A stretch of 64,000 nt of DNA from Parnassius smintheus behrii (Eukaryota > Arthropoda > Insecta > Lepidoptera > Papilionidae): the NCBI GenBank assembly GCA_036936625.1, contig JAUPFT010000007.1, positions 58,297,089 through 58,361,088 on the forward strand, in the 5' to 3' direction. Numbering within the stretch: the stretch's first letter is position 1; every line of letters begins with the position of its first letter. Positions 60,217 to 64,000 of this stretch are shown piece by piece. The notes beneath the pieces are model-generated. The model made no database searches, was not told where the DNA came from, and saw only the letters and a program-made list of their open reading frames with translations. Made by a program: the position numbers and the translations under genes.

Positions 60217-60533
60217 ATAAGTCCAGGGGCGAGGGACTAGGGGAAGCCCCCGCCCCCCCTATTCGATGGACCCGAGGCGGAGGCACGCGTGGGTGTCGGC
60301 GCGTGCCTCTGAGGTGATACAGGGGGTAGTTGAACACCTCACTGCCCCGTGCAGGAGACGAGGCCCGTACAAACCAGGCCAGCACTAGTGTGGGGCTGCG
60401 GAAGAATTTGGATTCCCGCGGCCCCGCGCGTGCACGTGCGAGGAGACACCGGGGTGGTTTTAGCCGGTAAGAGTCCGGCACACCCCTCCGCCTGTCCCCA
60501 GGCAGAGGCAGTCCATGAGGATTTCCCCCCCGT
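60217..60533 (+). other. Structured 3' UTR of S1b
   Basis: In order: a perfect 10-bp stem GAGGCACGCG (60280-60289) with CGCGTGCCTC (60300-60309), one pair of which is broken in S1a; a pseudoknot of GAGGTG (60311-60316) with CACCTC (60335-60340) and GGGGTAGT (60323-60330) with ACTGCCCC (60341-60348); hairpin 1 at 60463-60479; and hairpin 2 at 60485-60508. Confidence 0.72.
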
Positions 60534-60555
60534 AAAAAAAAAAAAAAAAAAAAAA

Positions 60556-60602
60556 GGTTAGGTTAGGTTAGGTTAGGTTAGGTTAGGTTAGGTTAGGTTA
60601 GG
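60556..60602 (+). repeat. Telomeric (TTAGG)n array 10
   Basis: About nine units between the A tail of S1b and the A tail (T-run 60603-60621) of element H, meeting tail to tail. Confidence 0.96.
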
Positions 60603-60749
60603 TTTTTTTTTTTTTTTTTTTAATTAAATTGAGGTTCTCAGCGTATAGTGCAATATGCTTTCGGGATACAATTTGCACTATACAGAGTGATTTTCTCTTT
60701 TGTGTTTACTAATTTGTGCTTTTCTTACTTTGTTTACTTTATGTTATAT

Positions 60750-60786
<37 letters not shown>

Positions 60787-63700
60787 CATCAGTCTTTATT
60801 AAATTTTTTAAGTGACTTTACGATTTTTTCTACGTGTCTTGTGAAACTTTCTATGCAAGATTCCTTTTGTATAACTTCAATTAGTTTGTATGGGCTTATA
60901 TTAAGATTGCTGCAGTGGATCTCATGATCAATTCGGGTTTGACTAAATTTTGGACATTCTTTTATTAAATGATCAACCGTTTGTTGTGTATTACTATCAC
61001 AAGGACATTTGTCATTTTCTGTTATTTTAAAACGGTATAGGTATTTTTTGTGGAAGCCATGATTGGATAAAACTTGCGTTACACTGAAAGACAATTTGAA
61101 TTTTTCCAAAACACTGACAAGAATTTCATACGTGGGACACCATGTTTTAAGATATGTGCAATTGTTTGGAGTGTTATAATAATTTTCAGCTACGGTCTTG
61201 AGTTCTATTTTGTGTTTTTGCTTTACATAAGAAATTGGGAAATTACAATAGTCCGGTGTTTTGTTCAAATTTGACGCTGATTTTGCTGCTGCATCTGCAA
61301 GCTCATTACCAAGAACTCCATTATGCGCTTTAATCCAAACAAACTTAATAGTTTTATTTAGTGTTTGAGCTTTGATTATATTATGGTGGATTTCTACGGT
61401 TAATGGGTTTGTACTCTCTGGGTTTTGGATTTCTTGTAAGCTTGATTTACTGTCGGAAAAAATTGTGAATTTATGTGGTTTACTGCTGAGTATCCAGTGT
61501 ATTGCTTTTTGAATAGCATATATTTCAGCTTGAAAAATTGAGCACGTGCTATGTAGTTTGTATTTCCTTATTAATTTTTGACCTTCATGAGAAAACACAA
61601 CATAAGCTGCCCCTACTCCATTTTCATTTTTGCTTCCATCTGTGAAGATACAGGATGAAGACGATGTTTGATTTAGCTCTACTTCTTGCTGACATGTTGC
61701 TTCAGTAAATTCTATTGTTTTTCGTTTTGAAGGATGAAGTAGCTCCATAGGTTTGGAAGGTGATTCAAGCTCTATGTCTGTAGGTAAGTATTTTGATGTA
61801 CGTTGTTGCTTAGTCTTTTCTAGATCTGCTACTGTATTAATTTTGTCTGGAAGGGGGTGTAGTTGTGCTAAGCTGATTGCAGTTGCCGTACTGATTGTAC
61901 GGAAACCCCTTATGATTTTTATGGCTATTGTTCGTTGTAAGGAAAGAAGGCGTTTATTGACATATTTATATTTAAGGGCTGGGTTCCAAACACTTGCACC
62001 ATAACACAATATAGGTTCTATTACATTTGAGTAGATGGTACGGACATTTTCTGGATTAATTCCCCAGGTCGGTTTTATATACTTTACTAGTTTATGTAGT
62101 AGATTAAGGGATTTGTTTATTATGTAGTCTGCATGTTTTATAAAATTTAATTTCTGATCGATGATAACTCCTAAGTATTTAATCTGTCGTGAACAATTGA
62201 TGTATTGGTTTTCCATTATTATTTTGCATTTTTTAGCTTTATTGGTGAACGCAATCATTTGCGTTTTATTCGGGTTGAATTTAAGCTTAATTGAACTACC
62301 CCACTCCAATATCTGTTTAAGTGCAGCCTGTGTTGTAGTTTCTAGAGTAGCGAGATTTTTTGCGTATGTGATTAGAAAGAGGTCATCCGCGAATGCTTGC
62401 AAATGGCATCCATCAGGTAGAGTTGACGTTAAAAGCTCATCGAGGATTAAATTCCAGAACATAGGACCACAAACTGATCCCTGAATACACCCTCGGTGCA
62501 TTTGTTTGGTAGCCGAACTATCGGCGAAATCAAGTTTTACTTCGCGATCTCTTGTATAATGTTGGAGTAACATAAATATATTCCTAGGACATTGAATCGA
62601 TTTTAATCTTTGGTAAAGAGCCGGCCACCATGCGCTATCAAACGCAGCTTGTATATCTAACGATACTGCTAGGACTTGCATATTGTTGCTTTTGGCATTT
62701 CTAATTACGTCTAGGACTTTTTGTATTGCACACGTGGTCGAAGTTTGCTCTCTAAAGCCATATTGTACCTCGCTCATTGCATTAGTTTTATGTAAATGAT
62801 AGGTTAGTCTCTTAGTGACGAGCTTTTCTAAAGTTTTCCCAAAAACATTGATAAGTCCTATAGGTCTATAAGAGGAAGTGTTAAATTCAGTTTTATGAGA
62901 TTTTGGAATTATTTTTATGTATGCAGTTTTCCAGATTTTTGGGAAATAACTGAGTTCAAAGCATCTATTCATTATAGCGGTAATTACTGAGGGATACAAT
63001 TTAGTAAAATTAAAGCATATGTCTGCAGTTAAGTGATCTAGTCCTGGTGATTTTTTAGAGTTCATTGTTTTAAGAGCGTTTAAAACTTCTTCAGTAGTAA
63101 ATGGAGGGTCTGACGGTGTGTCTGGTACTATTTTAGAGAGACTACGTATTTCTTTGTGTCTAGAGCTTATGTCAGGTTCGTCTTCAGGAAAATACTCGTT
63201 TAACAATGTTTCTGCGGTATCCTTGGTGGTTGAGGTGTAGTTGCCTGCTTTATTTTTTAGTGTCATTGGTGGTTGAGCTAGAGGAGTAGTTTTAAGAAGC
63301 CTATTAGTGACACTCCAAACATCTTCCTTCCCCTGTTTATTGCAAAACTCTCTGAAATGGTTGGTTGATACAGTTTTGATTGCCTGCGCATATTCTGTCT
63401 TTAGTTTTGTCTTTTCTTCTATCACTTCAGTTAATGGTTTTTTCCGTCGTTTCAATTGCTGGATCCTATGATGATTCTTGATAACTTTTTGTTTCAGCTG
63501 CTCTAGCTCGTCATTCCACCATATTGCTCTATTGCGTGCTCCTCCTTTTTGTGGAAACAGATAATCACAAGATTTTTGTATAGCTGATGTTAAATTGCCT
63601 ATGAATTCTTCTAGTTCAAAACTATTGAATTGTTCTATGTTTACATTTAAATCTATATTTTTTCTAACTTCTTCTTTGAAAGTTGTGTGCACTTGTTCCC

Positions 63701-64000
63701 ATTTTACATTTTGAGTATGATATTTAAAAGTGGATAGTTTCTTTGGTTTGGGTATACTGTTTTTATTTATTAATAATTCAAAAGTTATTGCATTATGACC
63801 GGAGGATGAGCAGACTTCTATATCAACTTTCCAGTTACTGATTTGATTTAATGACAGATTAGAGGTTAAAGTAAGGTCAATTATGGATTCTCGATGGATG
63901 TTGCGAGTAACAGTCTCAAATGTTGGTACATTTCCAGAATTACAAAGGTTAAGATCGTTAGTGGTTAGTAAGTCTGCTATAATATTTCCTCGCCGATTTG
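60603..64000 (-). mobile_element. Telomeric LINE H, RNase H class, cut by window end
   Basis: A tail at array 10; ORF2 runs off the right edge. It is the most divergent of the - strand families. Its 3' UTR (60622-60788) is short, about 170 bp, and contains a second T-run at about 60751-60784 close to the ORF2 stop. Confidence 0.92.
60789..64000 (-). CDS. ORF2 of element H (endonuclease C-terminal half, RT, RNase H, zinc finger), partial
   Basis: Open across all 3,212 bases; the N-terminus lies beyond the window. The endonuclease reads IADLLTTNDLNL, NVPTFETV, IDLTLTS and SSSGHNAITF, where the family SDH motif is SGH. RT: KKSPGLDHLT, VSLDIQAAFDSAWW, CIQGSVCGP, QAFADDLFL. Then KIIRGFRTIS. RNase H: FTDGSKNENG, EIYAIQKA, FSDSKSSL, GNELADAAAK. 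Zinc finger: CPCDSNTQQTVDHLIKEC. It ends LKKFNKD with no helicase. The Met at 63692 in this frame is a GTG inside the protein and not a start. Confidence 0.92.
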   Translation of the reverse strand, partial: NRRGNIIADLLTTNDLNLCNSGNVPTFETVTRNIHRESIIDLTLTSNLSLNQISNWKVDIEVCSSSGHNAITFELLINKNSIPKPKKLSTFKYHTQNVKWEQVHTTFKEEVRKNIDLNVNIEQFNSFELEEFIGNLTSAIQKSCDYLFPQKGGARNRAIWWNDELEQLKQKVIKNHHRIQQLKRRKKPLTEVIEEKTKLKTEYAQAIKTVSTNHFREFCNKQGKEDVWSVTNRLLKTTPLAQPPMTLKNKAGNYTSTTKDTAETLLNEYFPEDEPDISSRHKEIRSLSKIVPDTPSDPPFTTEEVLNALKTMNSKKSPGLDHLTADICFNFTKLYPSVITAIMNRCFELSYFPKIWKTAYIKIIPKSHKTEFNTSSYRPIGLINVFGKTLEKLVTKRLTYHLHKTNAMSEVQYGFREQTSTTCAIQKVLDVIRNAKSNNMQVLAVSLDIQAAFDSAWWPALYQRLKSIQCPRNIFMLLQHYTRDREVKLDFADSSATKQMHRGCIQGSVCGPMFWNLILDELLTSTLPDGCHLQAFADDLFLITYAKNLATLETTTQAALKQILEWGSSIKLKFNPNKTQMIAFTNKAKKCKIIMENQYINCSRQIKYLGVIIDQKLNFIKHADYIINKSLNLLHKLVKYIKPTWGINPENVRTIYSNVIEPILCYGASVWNPALKYKYVNKRLLSLQRTIAIKIIRGFRTISTATAISLAQLHPLPDKINTVADLEKTKQQRTSKYLPTDIELESPSKPMELLHPSKRKTIEFTEATCQQEVELNQTSSSSCIFTDGSKNENGVGAAYVVFSHEGQKLIRKYKLHSTCSIFQAEIYAIQKAIHWILSSKPHKFTIFSDSKSSLQEIQNPESTNPLTVEIHHNIIKAQTLNKTIKFVWIKAHNGVLGNELADAAAKSASNLNKTPDYCNFPISYVKQKHKIELKTVAENYYNTPNNCTYLKTWCPTYEILVSVLEKFKLSFSVTQVLSNHGFHKKYLYRFKITENDKCPCDSNTQQTVDHLIKECPKFSQTRIDHEIHCSNLNISPYKLIEVIQKESCIESFTRHVEKIVKSLKKFNKD

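Larger units (their letters stand above)
56372..60555 (+). mobile_element. SART-like LINE S1b, nearly full-length
   Basis: 4.2 kb with most of ORF1's C-terminal part, complete ORF2, 3' UTR and A tail (60534-60555) directly before GGTTAGG. It is 5' truncated inside ORF1 at array 9. S1a is a shorter near-identical copy. Assignment to the SART-like R1 group rests on target orientation, three-knuckle ORF1, absence of RNase H and the UAAUG junction. Confidence 0.93.

Noticed and set aside
7180..60602. Short regular arrays considered as CRISPR or satellite
   Set aside because: They are uninterrupted 5-bp TTAGG units without spacers, the known insect telomere repeat, always at element ends.
60700..60790. 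Second T-run in H as a second A tail marking a separate element
   Set aside because: No telomeric array lies between the two runs and the ORF2 stop is directly next to the inner run; an A-rich 3' UTR is simpler.

Overview
The window is eukaryotic and looks like a subtelomeric or telomeric region of an insect, most likely a moth or butterfly. Ten short arrays of the insect telomere repeat TTAGG (38 to 144 bp) run through it, all in the same orientation, with GGTTA on the + strand. Almost every base between them belongs to retrotransposons that abut the repeats precisely. If the arrays keep native polarity, the chromosome end lies to the right. I see no ordinary host gene, tRNA, rRNA or CRISPR array.

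Two classes of telomere-targeted non-LTR retrotransposon (LINE) occupy the arrays in opposite orientation. The - strand class is AT-rich and about 7.5-8 kb long, with a gag-like ORF1 (three CCHC knuckles) and an ORF2 of APE endonuclease, reverse transcriptase, RNase H and a C-terminal zinc finger. Its members are A1 (1-4692), B (7287-19755), A2 (19823-27693), E (28598-30025), F (30123-30650), C (30757-38550), D (38638-54777) and H (60603-64000). The + strand class is GC-rich, lacks RNase H and resembles SART1 of the R1 clade, including a UAAUG ORF1/ORF2 junction. Its members are S1a (4692-7179), S3 (27838-28550), S2 (54853-56333) and S1b (56372-60555). The opposed orientations recall the TRAS/SART division known from Bombyx mori; which class is which needs phylogeny.

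The most striking element is C. Its ORF2 continues past the point where relatives stop, into about 760 extra residues ending in a superfamily 1 helicase with the motif set of alphavirus-like plant and insect RNA viruses. I recall a 2015 report (Lazareva and colleagues) of insect R1-type LINEs with tobamovirus-like helicases, so the fusion type is probably not new, but this copy has an open frame, sits in telomeric repeats and carries an unexplained module of about 430 residues.

Element D is split by an RTE-like LINE (44371-52849), itself split by a young Ty3/Gypsy LTR retrotransposon (44599-49898) with identical LTRs but a lysine at the integrase catalytic glutamate. Element B is split by about 4 kb of decayed DNA-transposon-like sequence. 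Other signals are ORF2 frames without an upstream AUG, a nearly invariant 93-residue ORF1 block, A-tract leaders, repeated YY1-like and E-box sites in 5' UTRs, and covarying hairpins plus a pseudoknot in the 3' UTRs of the SART-like class.
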